From Biostraticola tofi (GTDB lineage Bacteria > Pseudomonadota > Gammaproteobacteria > Enterobacterales > Enterobacteriaceae): 64,000 bases of DNA. The notes below the pieces were generated by a model. It worked only from the letters and a program-made list of their open reading frames with translations. It did no database searches and had not been told where the DNA came from. The first letter of the stretch is position 1. Every line of letters begins with the position of its first letter. The translations under genes were made by a program, and so were the position numbers. The stretch is taken from assembly GCF_004343195.1 (NCBI RefSeq), contig NZ_SMCR01000001.1, positions 558,001 to 622,000 on the forward strand. Reading direction: 5' to 3'. Below, piece after piece: positions 41,161-51,588 of the stretch.

Positions 41161-41254
41161 GGGCGGCCGTTATAGGGGTGGCCGCTATATAGGTGGCCGC
41201 TATATGGGCGGCCGCTATATAGGTGGCCGCTATAGGTATGGATGGCCGCTATAG
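41161..41254. repeat. tandem array of about 15-17-bp units (GGTGGCCGCTATATA)
   Basis: About six degenerate head-to-tail copies of a unit like GGTGGCCGCTATATA fill 41161-41254, ending within ten bases of the manB stop codon. Copies vary by G/T at the third position and by length of the TATA part. No function is apparent; a 16-bp period could arise by slippage. Confidence 0.85.
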
Positions 41255-41261
41255 TGGCTGA

Positions 41262-42635
41262 TTAGCTGCGCAGCAGCGTCAGCAGTTCCTGGGTTTTCTG
41301 TTGCATCAACCCTTCGTTGCCTTTGCTTTCAACGTTTAACCTGACCACAGGCTCCGTATTGGAGCTGCGCAGGTTGAAACGCCATGCGGCAAACTCCAGG
41401 CTGATACCATCGGTATGATCGATGGCCAGCGCTTCGGCCGCGTAGGTATCCAGCACCCGCTGGATAGCCGCTTTAGGATCTGCCAGGGAGCTATTGATCT
41501 CACCTGAGGCCGGATAGGCGCTCATCCGATCGGCAACCATTTCACCCAGGGTTTTATTTTTGATATTCAAAAGCTCAGTGACCAGCAGCCACGGGATCAT
41601 ACCGCTGTCGCAATAGGCGAAATCACGGAAATAATGGTGGGCACTCATCTCGCCGCCATAAATAGCGTCTTCTTTACGCATACGCTCTTTGATAAAGGCA
41701 TGACCGGTCTTGGACATTACCGGCGTGCCCCCGGCCTGGTTGACCATCGCCACGGTATTCCAGGATAGACGCGGGTCGTGAATAATCTTGGCGCCAGGAT
41801 GTTTTTCCAGGAAGGCGGCCGCCAGCAGGCCGACAATATAATAGCCTTCAATAAAGTTACCGGTTTCGTCAAACAGGAAGCAGCGGTCAAAATCACCATC
41901 AAAGGCAATGCCGATATCCGCGCCTGAGGCAGTGACCGCATCAGTGGTATCCTGGCGGCATTCAGGCAGCAAAGGATTAGGGATGCCATTAGGGAAATTG
42001 CCATCCGGCTGATGATGCAGCTTGATAAATTCCACCGGCGCGCCAGCCTGCTTAAAACGGGCCTCAATGGCATCCACAACGTGGCCTGCCGCGCCGTTGC
42101 CGGAGTTGATGACCAGTTTCATCGGCCGCGTATAGTTGGCGACATCGATATAGCCCATCAGATGATCGACATAGGCATCGAGGATGCTGATGTGCTTATA
42201 GCTGCCCTTGTTGGCCGGTAGAGCTGGCGGGAACGCATTCTCTTCCGCCAGGCGCTGGATATCACGCAACCCGGTGTCGCCGCTTATCGGGCGTGAGTGC
42301 TGTTTGACCAGCTTCATGCCGTTGTAGTTCATCGGGTTATGGCTGGCGGTCACTTCTATGCCACCATCCACTCCCAGATGGAAGGTGGCAAAATAGATCT
42401 CTTCGGTGCCGCTGACGCCGATATCAAGCACATCGGTGCCGGCGTCACGAAGACCCTCAGCCAGGGCCAGTTTCAATGACTCACTGGTCAGGCGCACATC
42501 GCCCCCCACCACCATGGTTTTGGGCTTTAGAAATTCGCCATAGGCCCGACCGATGCGATAGGCGATATCCTCGTTAAGCTCTTCGCCGAGTTTGCCGCGA
42601 ATATCGTACGCTTTAAAACAAGAAAGTGCAGACAT
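41262..42635 (-). CDS. manB: phosphomannomutase ManB (CpsG)
   Basis: A 457-residue alpha-D-phosphohexomutase converting mannose-6-P to mannose-1-P for GDP-mannose. The phosphoserine loop is [14 protein letters not shown], the metal loop DGDFDRCF, the sugar loop [10 protein letters not shown] and the phosphate-binding RSSNTEP. E. coli CpsG has 456 residues. I choose the ATG at 42635 ([14 protein letters not shown]) with GAGG upstream; a TTG four codons earlier is open but overlaps the manC end too closely. It follows manC directly. Confidence 0.95.
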   Translation of the reverse strand: MSALSCFKAYDIRGKLGEELNEDIAYRIGRAYGEFLKPKTMVVGGDVRLTSESLKLALAEGLRDAGTDVLDIGVSGTEEIYFATFHLGVDGGIEVTASHNPMNYNGMKLVKQHSRPISGDTGLRDIQRLAEENAFPPALPANKGSYKHISILDAYVDHLMGYIDVANYTRPMKLVINSGNGAAGHVVDAIEARFKQAGAPVEFIKLHHQPDGNFPNGIPNPLLPECRQDTTDAVTASGADIGIAFDGDFDRCFLFDETGNFIEGYYIVGLLAAAFLEKHPGAKIIHDPRLSWNTVAMVNQAGGTPVMSKTGHAFIKERMRKEDAIYGGEMSAHHYFRDFAYCDSGMIPWLLVTELLNIKNKTLGEMVADRMSAYPASGEINSSLADPKAAIQRVLDTYAAEALAIDHTDGISLEFAAWRFNLRSSNTEPVVRLNVESKGNEGLMQQKTQELLTLLRS

Positions 42636-42647
42636 GGTATCCCTCAA

Positions 42648-44069
42648 TTAAACACGGCCATAATGGTCTTTTATACGTATGATATCGTCATCACCCAGAT
42701 AGGATCCGGATTGAATTTCCAGCAACTCCAGCGGGATCTTGCCTGGGTTTTCCAGCATATGGACAGATCCCACCGGAATAAAGGTCGATTGATTCTCGGT
42801 AATCAGATAGATCTTGTCATCCTGGGTCACCTTGGCGGTGCCGGCCAATACCACCCAGTGTTCCGCCCGGTGGTGATGCATCTGCAGCGAGAAAATGCCG
42901 CCCGGTTTGACGGTGATACGGTTGACGTTAAAACGCGGCTCATTGACCACGATATCGGTACGGCCCCAGGGACGATACGATTCCCGGTGGCGACGATGCT
43001 CGGTACGGGCGTGGGACTTCAGGTATTCAACCACCTTCTTGACGTCCTGCACTTTGGACTTATCGATGATAAGAACCGCATCCTTGGTATTGACGATCAC
43101 CAGGTTCTCTACCCCTACCGCCGCCACCATTTTCTCATCAGTATTGATGTAGCAGTTTTCCGCATTATGCAAAAACACATCCCCGGTCAGGGCATTGTTA
43201 TTGTCGTCTTTCTCACTCACTTCCCACAGGGCTGACCAGCTGCCGACATCATTCCAGCCGGCATCCAATGGCACCACCATGGCATCAGCGGTTTTTTCCA
43301 TTACCGCGTAATCAACCGAGTCATCCGGGCAGGCAATAAACTCGGCTTTATTGACGCGGATAAATTCCTGGCTGGCATCGGTCTGCGTGGAAGCAATAGC
43401 CTTCTGGCAGGCTGCCAAAATATCAGGGCGGTATTTGCCCAGTTCAGTTAAATATTTCTGGGCCCGGAACATAAACATGCCGCTGTTCCAATAATATTCG
43501 CCGCTGGCGATATAGGTCTCGGCGGTTTCTTTATTGGGCTTTTCAACAAAGCGATGCACGGTAAATGCGCCCGCGGTACCCTGCTCCAATGCATCACCGC
43601 GCTGAATATAGCCATAGCCGGTTTCAGGGCCGGTAGGCACGATACCGAAAGTCACCAGGTTGCCGGCCTCGGCATAAGGCTGCGCATGTTGGATGGCGGC
43701 ATGGAAGGCCGGGTTGTTTTCTATAACGTGATCGGCGGCTAAGACCAGGAGGATCGGGTCTTCGCCATTGGCAATAGCGCTAAGGGCCGCCAGGGCGATG
43801 GCCGGAGCGGTATTACGGCCAACCGGTTCAAGGATGATGTTTTTGGACAGGTGATCGATTTGGCGCAGCTGTTCAGCGACCAGAAAGCGGTGTTCTTCAT
43901 TGCAGATAACTAATGGTGATTCAATTGACAGGCCGTCCAGGCGAGTGATGGTTTCCTGAAGCATGGAATAATCGCCATGGAGGCGAAGGAATTGCTTAGG
44001 GTAAAGCTCGCGGGACATAGGCCATAGGCGGCTGCCGGTACCGCCGGCCATGATGACAGGAAGTAGCAT
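42648..44069 (-). CDS. manC: mannose-1-phosphate guanylyltransferase ManC (CpsB)
   Basis: A 473-residue enzyme making GDP-mannose from Man-1-P and GTP. The pyrophosphorylase signature [21 protein letters not shown] is intact at the N-terminus ([14 protein letters not shown]). The C-terminal cupin-like domain ([19 protein letters not shown], then [14 protein letters not shown]) carries the isomerase-like metal site seen in bifunctional relatives. Length compares with 478 in E. coli CpsB. With manB 12 bp downstream, it supplies GDP-mannose for a mannosyl- or fucosyltransferase of the locus; no gmd or fcl is present, so mannose itself is likely. Confidence 0.95.
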   Translation of the reverse strand: MLLPVIMAGGTGSRLWPMSRELYPKQFLRLHGDYSMLQETITRLDGLSIESPLVICNEEHRFLVAEQLRQIDHLSKNIILEPVGRNTAPAIALAALSAIANGEDPILLVLAADHVIENNPAFHAAIQHAQPYAEAGNLVTFGIVPTGPETGYGYIQRGDALEQGTAGAFTVHRFVEKPNKETAETYIASGEYYWNSGMFMFRAQKYLTELGKYRPDILAACQKAIASTQTDASQEFIRVNKAEFIACPDDSVDYAVMEKTADAMVVPLDAGWNDVGSWSALWEVSEKDDNNNALTGDVFLHNAENCYINTDEKMVAAVGVENLVIVNTKDAVLIIDKSKVQDVKKVVEYLKSHARTEHRRHRESYRPWGRTDIVVNEPRFNVNRITVKPGGIFSLQMHHHRAEHWVVLAGTAKVTQDDKIYLITENQSTFIPVGSVHMLENPGKIPLELLEIQSGSYLGDDDIIRIKDHYGRV

Positions 44070-44134
44070 AATTATTAATAACCTCGAAGAACGCGAAATG
44101 TTAGGAAACTACATACAGGTTTTATTATTTATTA

Positions 44135-45154
44135 TTAACAGCCAACTAAAACCTTACTTTTTTTGTTAAATATAAGTTTGAATATAAGGATGAATCCAAT
44201 TGATAGAGAGAATATAATGACATCAACAAAAAATATAGTTGCATAAACATTGCCATGAAAAAGATCTATCTTAGTAATTATCAGTCGGCCTATGCCTGCA
44301 AAATAGCCATGCACAAAATATAGACCAAAGCTGATTAAACCAATGAAATCTACAGCCGATGCAAGAACTGGATTCCTCTGTATAATAAGACTTTCATAAC
44401 GTCTAAGTATCAAATAAATAATAATAAAAAATGCTACTTTTTGTAGACCCCATAAGTTATCGTACTGAAATGAAACCAAGGACAAGACAAAGTATATGAA
44501 TAAAGAAATGGTTACAGATATCGCAAACCTTAAATAAAAAAAATCTCTATATCGGCTTATGAACATTCCAGTCACATAGATGGGCAAAAAATGCAGTGCT
44601 GCGAGAATGGGATTAGAGTCACCAGAAGGCCTAGTAGTGATTGCAAAAAAGATAATGAGACAAGGCAAAGCAATAAAATAACAATTTCTTTTATCTAAAA
44701 AATATAATATTGGCGACATTAAATAGATAACTGTTACTGCAGGAATAAACCATAATGGCCCTAAGTGGCTACCGGTTAGCAAAAAAAACATGACTTGGTA
44801 TGGAATTGAATGTTGTTTTAGTTGATGCAAATCAATCCAATTATGATCTGTTTTAAATGACAATACGTAGATAAGGATTGCGGGAATGGAGATTAAAACA
44901 TAAGGAATTATAACATTTTTTAATTTAGACTTAATATATTTTGTAAAAGTATACTTATGAATCAAATGCTGAAATAAAAAACCAGAAATCAGCATAAATA
45001 GGCATGTCGCTTCTCTAAAAAATATTTTTATCGAATAGTCAATGGTAGGAGCAAAATCTGATGGTTGATACAGCATTCTACCAACTCCATCAGAATGAAT
45101 AAAAATGATCATAAATATTGCTATTGCACGAATCCATGTTATATGGTTTAACAT
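44135..45154 (-). CDS. acyltransferase 3 family membrane protein (first of two)
   Basis: A 339-residue, about 10-helix membrane O-acyltransferase of the acyltransferase-3 family, expected to put acetyl or a similar group on the polysaccharide. The N-terminal ITWIRAIAIFMIIFIHSDGVGR shows the family pattern (R-A-x-A-I then catalytic His in helix 1: IHSDG). The stretch HLGPLWFIPAVTVIYLMSPI is the typical LWFIP loop. AT-rich, with many Ile/Lys codons ending in A/T. GTGGA precedes the ATG. Last gene of the AT-rich cassette before manC. Confidence 0.87.
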   Translation of the reverse strand: MLNHITWIRAIAIFMIIFIHSDGVGRMLYQPSDFAPTIDYSIKIFFREATCLFMLISGFLFQHLIHKYTFTKYIKSKLKNVIIPYVLISIPAILIYVLSFKTDHNWIDLHQLKQHSIPYQVMFFLLTGSHLGPLWFIPAVTVIYLMSPILYFLDKRNCYFIALPCLIIFFAITTRPSGDSNPILAALHFLPIYVTGMFISRYRDFFYLRFAISVTISLFIYFVLSLVSFQYDNLWGLQKVAFFIIIYLILRRYESLIIQRNPVLASAVDFIGLISFGLYFVHGYFAGIGRLIITKIDLFHGNVYATIFFVDVIIFSLSIGFILIFKLIFNKKSKVLVGC

Positions 45155-45181
45155 AATCCACCATTTAAAAGTATAATAATA

Positions 45182-46606
45182 TTATTTAAAGTCAAAGCTC
45201 AAGCTGTCGAAATTGGTGTTATCCAAAATTCGATTTTGACGCTTGGTTATAATTGAGGAATTTTTAGTGAGAACATTATTGTCAATTGAAATAGCCAACC
45301 TTGAATTTACAGCCTGTAGATTATTGAACTTTGTATCTAATAATATAGGTTTATAAGCGACGCTTTCAAATTTGTTGTTTATAATTTTCAGAAAGCCATC
45401 ACATTGAACTATACGAATTATGTAAGGTAATACTTGAGTTTTGGAGTCATTGAGGGAAAATATATTGCTATCGATTGTTATATTTTTAAAACGTTTATTT
45501 TCTGAATAAGAAACAGTCGAAACACAAAGGTTTGAGTTTATAATTTCATTATTGGAAAAAACTATGTTTTCAATAATAGATTTTGAATTTTTTTTAGGCC
45601 AAAACCTCATCCTCAAAGCAGCACCTTCTAACCTATTAATTTTAGATCCTATGAATGAGAACTTGTTATTAGTAATACAAATATTTTTTATGAGAGAATC
45701 ATCAGGTGAATTATGATCGTCCGTCAAATAAACCCCACCCTCACGTGAGGAAATAACGCTATTATTCATAATTAATACATCGCTTGCATAAGAATAAAGC
45801 TTCAAGCATCCCTTACAGCATTTTATGATATTATCAATATATTTAACATCATTGACAGGATAGTTTATATCAAAAGAACCTGACGAAATGGCATCATCAC
45901 CAACATTATAAATTATATTTTCAGAAGCAATAATTTTTTTTGAACGGTAAAAATGAATGCCATCGGTTCCACTTAAACCGTTCATTCCGCCCTTATGGTC
46001 TCGTACAATACAACGGTGAACTTTTACATTTTCCGAATAATCAATATGTATACCGAAACCAATTCCGTATGCTTCCTCAACATAGCCTACATTGACAGGA
46101 TTACCATTTGAGATATAGATCCCTTTAGGCCCAGCCTTTCCTGTATATGCGGCAATATTTAATCTTTTTAGGGAAAAATCATTTAGAGTCAAAGAAAGTT
46201 TAGTATCGGATGATTTTGCGTTACCAAACCGGAATCCATCGTGAAAATGATCTAACAAAAATATGGACTTACCAATACCTGCACCTTTGAAAAAGTATTG
46301 GTTATTAGGCAAATTTACAGACCTCGTCAAACGGTAATTACCAGGTTTATCTTGAAAAATTGGTATACCTGAAGAAAAAGCTTCAATCACAGCATCGGTG
46401 TCGTCAGTAAATCCATCTCCTGAAGCGCCAAAATCTTCTAGACTGTATTTTCTTATTGATTTAGGATTTATTTTTGATTGATTACTATCAGTAATTGTTG
46501 ATGATGCTTTGGCATTACCTACGTCTAGAAGAAGTAATCTTAATACAAAATTACTTACACTACCAAATATAAATGATTTTAGAAAAAAACGCTTAGAGAT
46601 GACCAT
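45182..46606 (-). CDS. exported right-handed beta-helix protein, pectate-lyase-3 / EPS-depolymerase-like
   Basis: A 474-residue protein with a KR-variant twin-arginine-like signal (SKRFFLK followed by a hydrophobic stretch, residues about 4-34). Then comes YSLEDFGASGDGFTDDTDAV, the entry motif of pectate_lyase_3/GH28-like beta-helix proteins and phage tailspikes. Many Asn/Ile/Val-rich coils follow (INNKFES, IDSNIFS, FSNNEIINS), with parallel-beta-helix periodicity. Such proteins in EPS loci are lyases or hydrolases that trim the polymer. I choose the ATG at 46606 with GAGGG upstream; a TTG four codons earlier is open. Enzyme activity is inferred, and catalytic residues cannot be placed by eye. 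Confidence 0.78.
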   Translation of the reverse strand: MVISKRFFLKSFIFGSVSNFVLRLLLLDVGNAKASSTITDSNQSKINPKSIRKYSLEDFGASGDGFTDDTDAVIEAFSSGIPIFQDKPGNYRLTRSVNLPNNQYFFKGAGIGKSIFLLDHFHDGFRFGNAKSSDTKLSLTLNDFSLKRLNIAAYTGKAGPKGIYISNGNPVNVGYVEEAYGIGFGIHIDYSENVKVHRCIVRDHKGGMNGLSGTDGIHFYRSKKIIASENIIYNVGDDAISSGSFDINYPVNDVKYIDNIIKCCKGCLKLYSYASDVLIMNNSVISSREGGVYLTDDHNSPDDSLIKNICITNNKFSFIGSKINRLEGAALRMRFWPKKNSKSIIENIVFSNNEIINSNLCVSTVSYSENKRFKNITIDSNIFSLNDSKTQVLPYIIRIVQCDGFLKIINNKFESVAYKPILLDTKFNNLQAVNSRLAISIDNNVLTKNSSIITKRQNRILDNTNFDSLSFDFK

Positions 46607-46634
46607 AACTACCCTCAATTATAAATATTAAACA

Positions 46635-48068
46635 TCAGTAAGCGCCATCCTTGTGTAATACAACATTAATTGTTTTGAAAAGAATAGCAATATCGTTCCA
46701 CAATGACCAATTTTTAACATACCAAGCGTCGAAATAAACACGTGTGTCGTAATCCACGTCATTACGCCCACTAACTTGCCAAAGCCCTGTCATCCCAGGT
46801 TTGGCCATAAGATAATAATCAACATCACCTGCATACCTTTCTAATTCAGCTTCAATAATTGGCCTAGGTCCGACTAAACTCATATCACCGCGAACAACAT
46901 TCCAGAGCTGTGGTAATTCATCAAGGCTAGTCTTGCGAATAAATCTACCTACTTTCGTTATTCGAGGGTCATTTTTGAGCTTAAAATCGCGATCCCATTC
47001 AGCTTTAGCATTAGCATCATTAGCAAGCAAATTGTCTAGTAATTCTTTTGAGTTAACAACCATTGAACGAAATTTAAGGCATTTAAATTTTTTACCGTCA
47101 AATCCAATCCGTTCATGTCCATAAATAGCACTTCCGCCATCTTTACTCACAAGATACATCAAGATTAAGAAAAACGGGAACAAAAATAGCAGTATTGTTA
47201 AGGCACCAAAAATATCGAATGACCTTTTTAAAATCCTTGAAGTTCGCTTAGCTAAATTATTGTTTACCCGCAAAATCATAACTTCATGACTAAAAATGAA
47301 AGACATGTCAGTTCCATACAGCGGAACTCCACGCAAAGTAGGGATAACAGACACTGAACGACATTGGTTTTTATTCAAAGTCTTAAGCCAATGATCTCGC
47401 AACAATTGCTGTTCAAATTCTAAAGCAACAATGAATTGAGTTTCATTAGGCTCAGCTAAATCCCAGAGCTCGGATTGATTAGACAGAACTTTTACGCCAT
47501 TTATGAATTCATCACCGCCTTCATGTACTGCAAAAAAAGCGACCACATCGAATCCAAGAACTTCTTCGCTTTGCAATGCAGCATAAGCCTCGCGTGCATT
47601 CCTTCCATTGCCAATGATAATGGTTTGTTTTTTCCATAACCCCATTACATTCAGAATCTTTTTGACGAATGAACGCATCAAAGGGACTGTGATTAAGCAA
47701 AATATCCAAGTCAGGGACCATACGAACCGGGATATATCCCATTTGTAAAATCCAAATAAAGCTAGACTCATAACTGAGAATATCAAAAGTGTCCTTAACA
47801 CCTCTTTTAATTCAAACCAAAAAGGCTTCCGATAAGTATAATGGCGGAGTCTGATCCAGAACCATCCTATGCATACGAACGACAAAATAAAATGAGATAT
47901 GTAAAAAGAAGACATTTCATCTTTTGAAATGAATTTATAGATGTCTCCAGAAATTTTATTAACGCAATAGACAGATAAAAATAAAGATGCATTAAAAAAA
48001 ACAAAATCAGATAAAGCAAGAGAAAGCTTGACCCATATATTCTTAAGGTTAGCGATTGTATTTTTCAT
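46635..48068 (-). CDS. wbaP: undecaprenyl-phosphate galactose phosphotransferase, WbaP-type
   Basis: A 477-residue polyisoprenyl-phosphate hexose-1-phosphate transferase that starts the repeat unit by moving Gal-1-P (or Glc-1-P) from UDP-sugar to undecaprenyl phosphate. Five N-terminal membrane segments are followed by a soluble Rossmann-like part (VVAFFAVHEGGDEF) and the catalytic C-terminal third: KFRSMV, DELPQLWNVVRGDMSLVGPRP, and GMTGLWQVSGRND. The tail DYDTRVYFDAWYVKNWSLWN is most like WbaP/AmsG galactose enzymes rather than WcaJ, and galE in the locus agrees. Donor choice remains inference. Confidence 0.88.
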   Translation of the reverse strand: MKNTIANLKNIWVKLSLALSDFVFFNASLFLSVYCVNKISGDIYKFISKDEMSSFYISHFILSFVCIGWFWIRLRHYTYRKPFWFELKEVLRTLLIFSVMSLALFGFYKWDISRFVWSLTWIFCLITVPLMRSFVKKILNVMGLWKKQTIIIGNGRNAREAYAALQSEEVLGFDVVAFFAVHEGGDEFINGVKVLSNQSELWDLAEPNETQFIVALEFEQQLLRDHWLKTLNKNQCRSVSVIPTLRGVPLYGTDMSFIFSHEVMILRVNNNLAKRTSRILKRSFDIFGALTILLFLFPFFLILMYLVSKDGGSAIYGHERIGFDGKKFKCLKFRSMVVNSKELLDNLLANDANAKAEWDRDFKLKNDPRITKVGRFIRKTSLDELPQLWNVVRGDMSLVGPRPIIEAELERYAGDVDYYLMAKPGMTGLWQVSGRNDVDYDTRVYFDAWYVKNWSLWNDIAILFKTINVVLHKDGAY

Positions 48069-48158
48069 GAGTTATTTTAAACCTGAGTGTTGTATATATT
48101 GAAAATTCATGAATTGATTTTTATAAATGTGGTTAAAAAATTAAGCTTATAAGAGTTA

Positions 48159-49211
48159 TTAAGGAATATATAATTTATATTTTTCACTGCTGTAATATCT
48201 AATTATTTCAAGAACACGGCAAATCAATAGTGAAACTAAAAAAACAACGGTAAAACCAATAATTAAATATAACGCATAACTTACGTAGCTAAATTTCAAA
48301 CCTTTACTACTAATTCCTATCAATATAAAATACGTATCAATCACTGCAGCGTGACAAAAATATATCCTAAACGAATTATTAGATATAAAAGTCACATATT
48401 TATTGGCAACAGGCTTTATTCTGATTAAATAGGAAAAAACCAACACAGAAGCCAGGATAACAGTTGGGCTGTAGTTTTTATAAAAGTAAAATTCGTCCGA
48501 AAACACATGAAAATATTGAGTTAATAAAGCCGTAAGCAAACTAAATACGATATATGCAACCAAACTATAATAGCCATTAGTTTTATTTAATTGAATTGAT
48601 TTTAAACAATAAGCACCCCAAAAATAATATCCTAAATAATCTACAAAACTAAACATCCAAAAACCAGACTCTTCATTAGCAGCTTTCCAAATTCCATCGC
48701 ATAAGGAAAGGATAAATAATACAATAGCAATACATTTTAGATGGTTTATGCTCAACGACCCCAGAGATTTTGATAACATTGGGATTATTAAATATAGGGG
48801 AATAATCATATACATATACCACATATGATAGTAGGGAGCCCCAGATAATATCAAGGTTATAGGCTTAATAAAGTCTATATTTGAAAAATTACCATCAGCC
48901 TGTATAACTGATTTTATTATATTAAATATAAAATAAATTGCTGTCCAAATTAAAGTCGGCAAAATTATATTACGCGTGATTTTTAATGTGTAAAGATTAT
49001 AGGGAGACTCGCGATAGCTAATAGTCAAATAACCAGTTATCATTACAAATAGCGGTACGCAGATCCGACTAAAACTATTCAGAATATTCGATACAAAAAA
49101 TTCATGTAGTGGTTCAGCAGCAAACATAAATTTTCCACACAAATGGAGAAGTATAACTAGCAAGCAAGCTACAACTCTTAAATAATCAATTGATAATATT
49201 CGATTATTCAT
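48159..49211 (-). CDS. acyltransferase 3 family membrane protein (second of two)
   Basis: A 350-residue polytopic O-acyltransferase of the acyltransferase-3/WecH-OafA type. ILSIDYLRVVACLLVILLHL contains the R-x-x-A and the catalytic His in helix 1, and SGAPYYHMWYMYMIIPLYLI is the mid-protein conserved loop. About ten membrane helices. It differs clearly from the acyltransferase at 44135-45154, so the polymer probably carries two different acyl substitutions (or the two act on different sugars). AT-rich. Flanked by wbaP and a mannosyltransferase-like gene. Confidence 0.87.
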   Translation of the reverse strand: MNNRILSIDYLRVVACLLVILLHLCGKFMFAAEPLHEFFVSNILNSFSRICVPLFVMITGYLTISYRESPYNLYTLKITRNIILPTLIWTAIYFIFNIIKSVIQADGNFSNIDFIKPITLILSGAPYYHMWYMYMIIPLYLIIPMLSKSLGSLSINHLKCIAIVLFILSLCDGIWKAANEESGFWMFSFVDYLGYYFWGAYCLKSIQLNKTNGYYSLVAYIVFSLLTALLTQYFHVFSDEFYFYKNYSPTVILASVLVFSYLIRIKPVANKYVTFISNNSFRIYFCHAAVIDTYFILIGISSKGLKFSYVSYALYLIIGFTVVFLVSLLICRVLEIIRYYSSEKYKLYIP

Positions 49212-49301
49212 TTTTCACGCTCAAGAATAAAAAACTAATGACATAAGAATCAAGCAAAAAAATAGCATGGAAAGCAACTTTGTAAGTATGTATCAGTAGC
49301 C

Positions 49302-50417
49302 TTAGATGGTAGATTTAAATGATTCATATCGTTTATATACAAATTCAGTAATTTCTGCCCTGAATCTTTCTTCCGAAAACCTCATTGCATTTGCTCTGCA
49401 GTCTTGAGGATTTATTGAAGAATTGTTTTCGAAACGGGATATGGCATCAATCAAAGACTCACAAGATTGCTCACTAAAAAAAATCCCCGTTCTACCATCA
49501 ACGATGGTTTCAAGCGCTCCCCCCCTCCCAAAAGCAATAATCGGGGTACCGCATGCTTGGGCTTCTACTGGTGCAATGCCGAAATCCTCTTCAGCAGCAA
49601 ATACAAACGCTTTAGCTTTTTGCATCATTTCCTTAAGTTTTGAAAATTTTTGATATCCCATCAATTCAATGTTTGGAGTAGCTATTTTCTTAATCTTATC
49701 AAAGTCTGGGCCTGTGCCTATTACAACTAATTTTTTATTAGGCATTTTAGAGAAAGCTTCAACGATTAAGTCAATTTTTTTATAAGGCACCATTCTCGAA
49801 GCAGTCAGATAAAAATCTTCCTTCTTTTCAGTCAACTCAAAATCATTTACAGCAACTGGTGGATAAATTATGTCAGAAGTTCTTCCATATATTTTCTTGA
49901 TTCGTTTTCCGATAAATCTTGAGTTGCTAATGAAATAATCGACACCAAAAGACGTACGATAGTCCCAAATTCTTATTCGGTGAAGGAAATATCGAACCAT
50001 GAATGCTTTCATTCCCGTTATAAGATTTGACTCTCTAAGATATTGATGTTGTAAGTCCCAAGCATAACGAATTGGCGAATGCACATATGAAATATGTAAT
50101 TGATTAGGACCAGTGAGAACACCTTTGGCTACAGCGTGACTGCTTGAAATAATCAAATCATAACTAGATAAATCAAGCTGTTCAATAGCAAGTGGCATTA
50201 ACGGTAAGTAGTTACGATATTTGCTTTTAGAGAATGGTAATTTTTGAATGAAAGTTGTTTTAACAGCCTTACCTTGCAAAAAAAATCTATCATCATCACT
50301 AAGATTTTCGCAAACAGCAAATAGATCAGCTTCTGGAAAGCATTTAATTAATTGTTCAAGGACTCTTTCTGAGCCAGCATATACAGATAACCATTCATTT
50401 ACAATTGCAATTCTCAT
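49302..50417 (-). CDS. GT4 glycosyltransferase, WbaZ-like (mannosyltransferase candidate)
   Basis: A 371-residue GT-B, GT4-family glycosyltransferase. The N-terminal IVNEWLSVYAGSERVLEQL and SYVHSPIRYAWDLQHQYL segments are typical of WbaZ-like enzymes that transfer mannose or related sugars. The C-terminal EX7E motif is EEDFGIAPVE (residues about 273-282), followed by AQACGTPIIAFGRGGALETI. AGGA precedes the ATG. GDP-mannose genes in the locus fit a mannose donor, but specificity is inferred. Confidence 0.85.
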   Translation of the reverse strand: MRIAIVNEWLSVYAGSERVLEQLIKCFPEADLFAVCENLSDDDRFFLQGKAVKTTFIQKLPFSKSKYRNYLPLMPLAIEQLDLSSYDLIISSSHAVAKGVLTGPNQLHISYVHSPIRYAWDLQHQYLRESNLITGMKAFMVRYFLHRIRIWDYRTSFGVDYFISNSRFIGKRIKKIYGRTSDIIYPPVAVNDFELTEKKEDFYLTASRMVPYKKIDLIVEAFSKMPNKKLVVIGTGPDFDKIKKIATPNIELMGYQKFSKLKEMMQKAKAFVFAAEEDFGIAPVEAQACGTPIIAFGRGGALETIVDGRTGIFFSEQSCESLIDAISRFENNSSINPQDCRANAMRFSEERFRAEITEFVYKRYESFKSTI

Positions 50418-50424
50418 ATTTTTC

Positions 50425-51588
50425 CTACTTAATCATGTTTAACATTTTGTTGCTTCTACTTTCGTAGGTATACTTACTTGCCAAGCTAATCCTATCCTCT
50501 AGATTTGCCACTTTTCCCTGGAGAGTTTCTTCGATAGCTTCCAGAAATAGCTCTTTATTTTTACCTATCTTAACAATTCCTTCAAATTCCATAATGGCTT
50601 TCAACTCAACACTGACTACTGGCTTGCCCGCGGCCAAATACTCAAAAAACTTCATAGGAAACATGTTATCTGTATACTCATTTATATTGTTAGGTAAAAG
50701 AGCAACATCAAATCCTTTCAAATAACACGGCAGATCTTTATAAGGTCTAGGGCCTAAAATATATATATTGCTCATGCTTTCTAATTTTGCCACATCAGTC
50801 GAAGGATCCCCTTCACCTACCTGACCAATTATAACTATATTCCACTCGGGGCGTTGCTCTGCGATATAGATCAACAATTCAAAATTGACTTTATAGCTAC
50901 TTACTGCACCAATAAAGCCTAATATAGGTCCTTTGATTTCTAGCAAATCTGTTGGGACTAAAGTATCGGCTTTCATTGCTTTTGAGAAATGATTAAAATC
51001 GGCCACATTTGAAAAATAATAAGTATTATCATTCAATTTCTTTCTTGATATTAGTAAATTAGGCGCTGTTACAAATACTATGTCAGCTCCTGAAACAAGA
51101 TCTTTCTCGGCACGTTCCAGAATATTAACAGGCATTCCTGGTTGAGCTTTTATTTCATCAACGCAATGGTAGATAACTTTATTATACTTTTTTAAGTCAA
51201 TGAATTCCGTAGTTAATGGATTATAAGTCCAAAGCCAAGGATTAAGTAAACTTAACTTCTTGGACCAGAAAGTAATAGCCAGCTTCAAAAAAATTCTATT
51301 GAACTGTCTAACTAACTTATAATTGTTCCAAGGGAGTGTGATCGGTGACCAAACCCAGATATTATCACTCACCTGGCGCGGTGGCTTGATTGCTTTAATT
51401 ATTCGTTTAATTATTCTAGTGAAGTCTTTTTTGTTCAAGCCGGGACTGCGAAGGCCAAGCGAATCGATATAAAGAATCTTATTTCCACGTTTAGCAAGGT
51501 CTACTGCGACATGCTGTTTATTGGTCCAAAAAGGATTATCCCAATCTGCGGTAGATAGTAAAATAATATTCCTACACTCTTGCTTCAT
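50425..51588 (-). CDS. GT-B glycosyltransferase (GT1/GT4-like)
   Basis: A 387-residue glycosyltransferase. The N-terminal part has STADWDNPFWTNKQHVA (acceptor side). The C-terminal part has PILGFIGAVSSYKVNFELL, NIYILGPRPYKDLPCYLKGFDV and NMFPMKFFEYLAAGKPVVS, the donor-binding region of GT4-like enzymes related to TuaH/GumH types. Its ATG overlaps the stop of the acyltransferase gene upstream by four bases (ATGA), and GAGGA lies before it. Donor and acceptor unknown. AT-rich like its neighbours. Confidence 0.82.
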   Translation of the reverse strand: MKQECRNIILLSTADWDNPFWTNKQHVAVDLAKRGNKILYIDSLGLRSPGLNKKDFTRIIKRIIKAIKPPRQVSDNIWVWSPITLPWNNYKLVRQFNRIFLKLAITFWSKKLSLLNPWLWTYNPLTTEFIDLKKYNKVIYHCVDEIKAQPGMPVNILERAEKDLVSGADIVFVTAPNLLISRKKLNDNTYYFSNVADFNHFSKAMKADTLVPTDLLEIKGPILGFIGAVSSYKVNFELLIYIAEQRPEWNIVIIGQVGEGDPSTDVAKLESMSNIYILGPRPYKDLPCYLKGFDVALLPNNINEYTDNMFPMKFFEYLAAGKPVVSVELKAIMEFEGIVKIGKNKELFLEAIEETLQGKVANLEDRISLASKYTYESRSNKMLNMIK

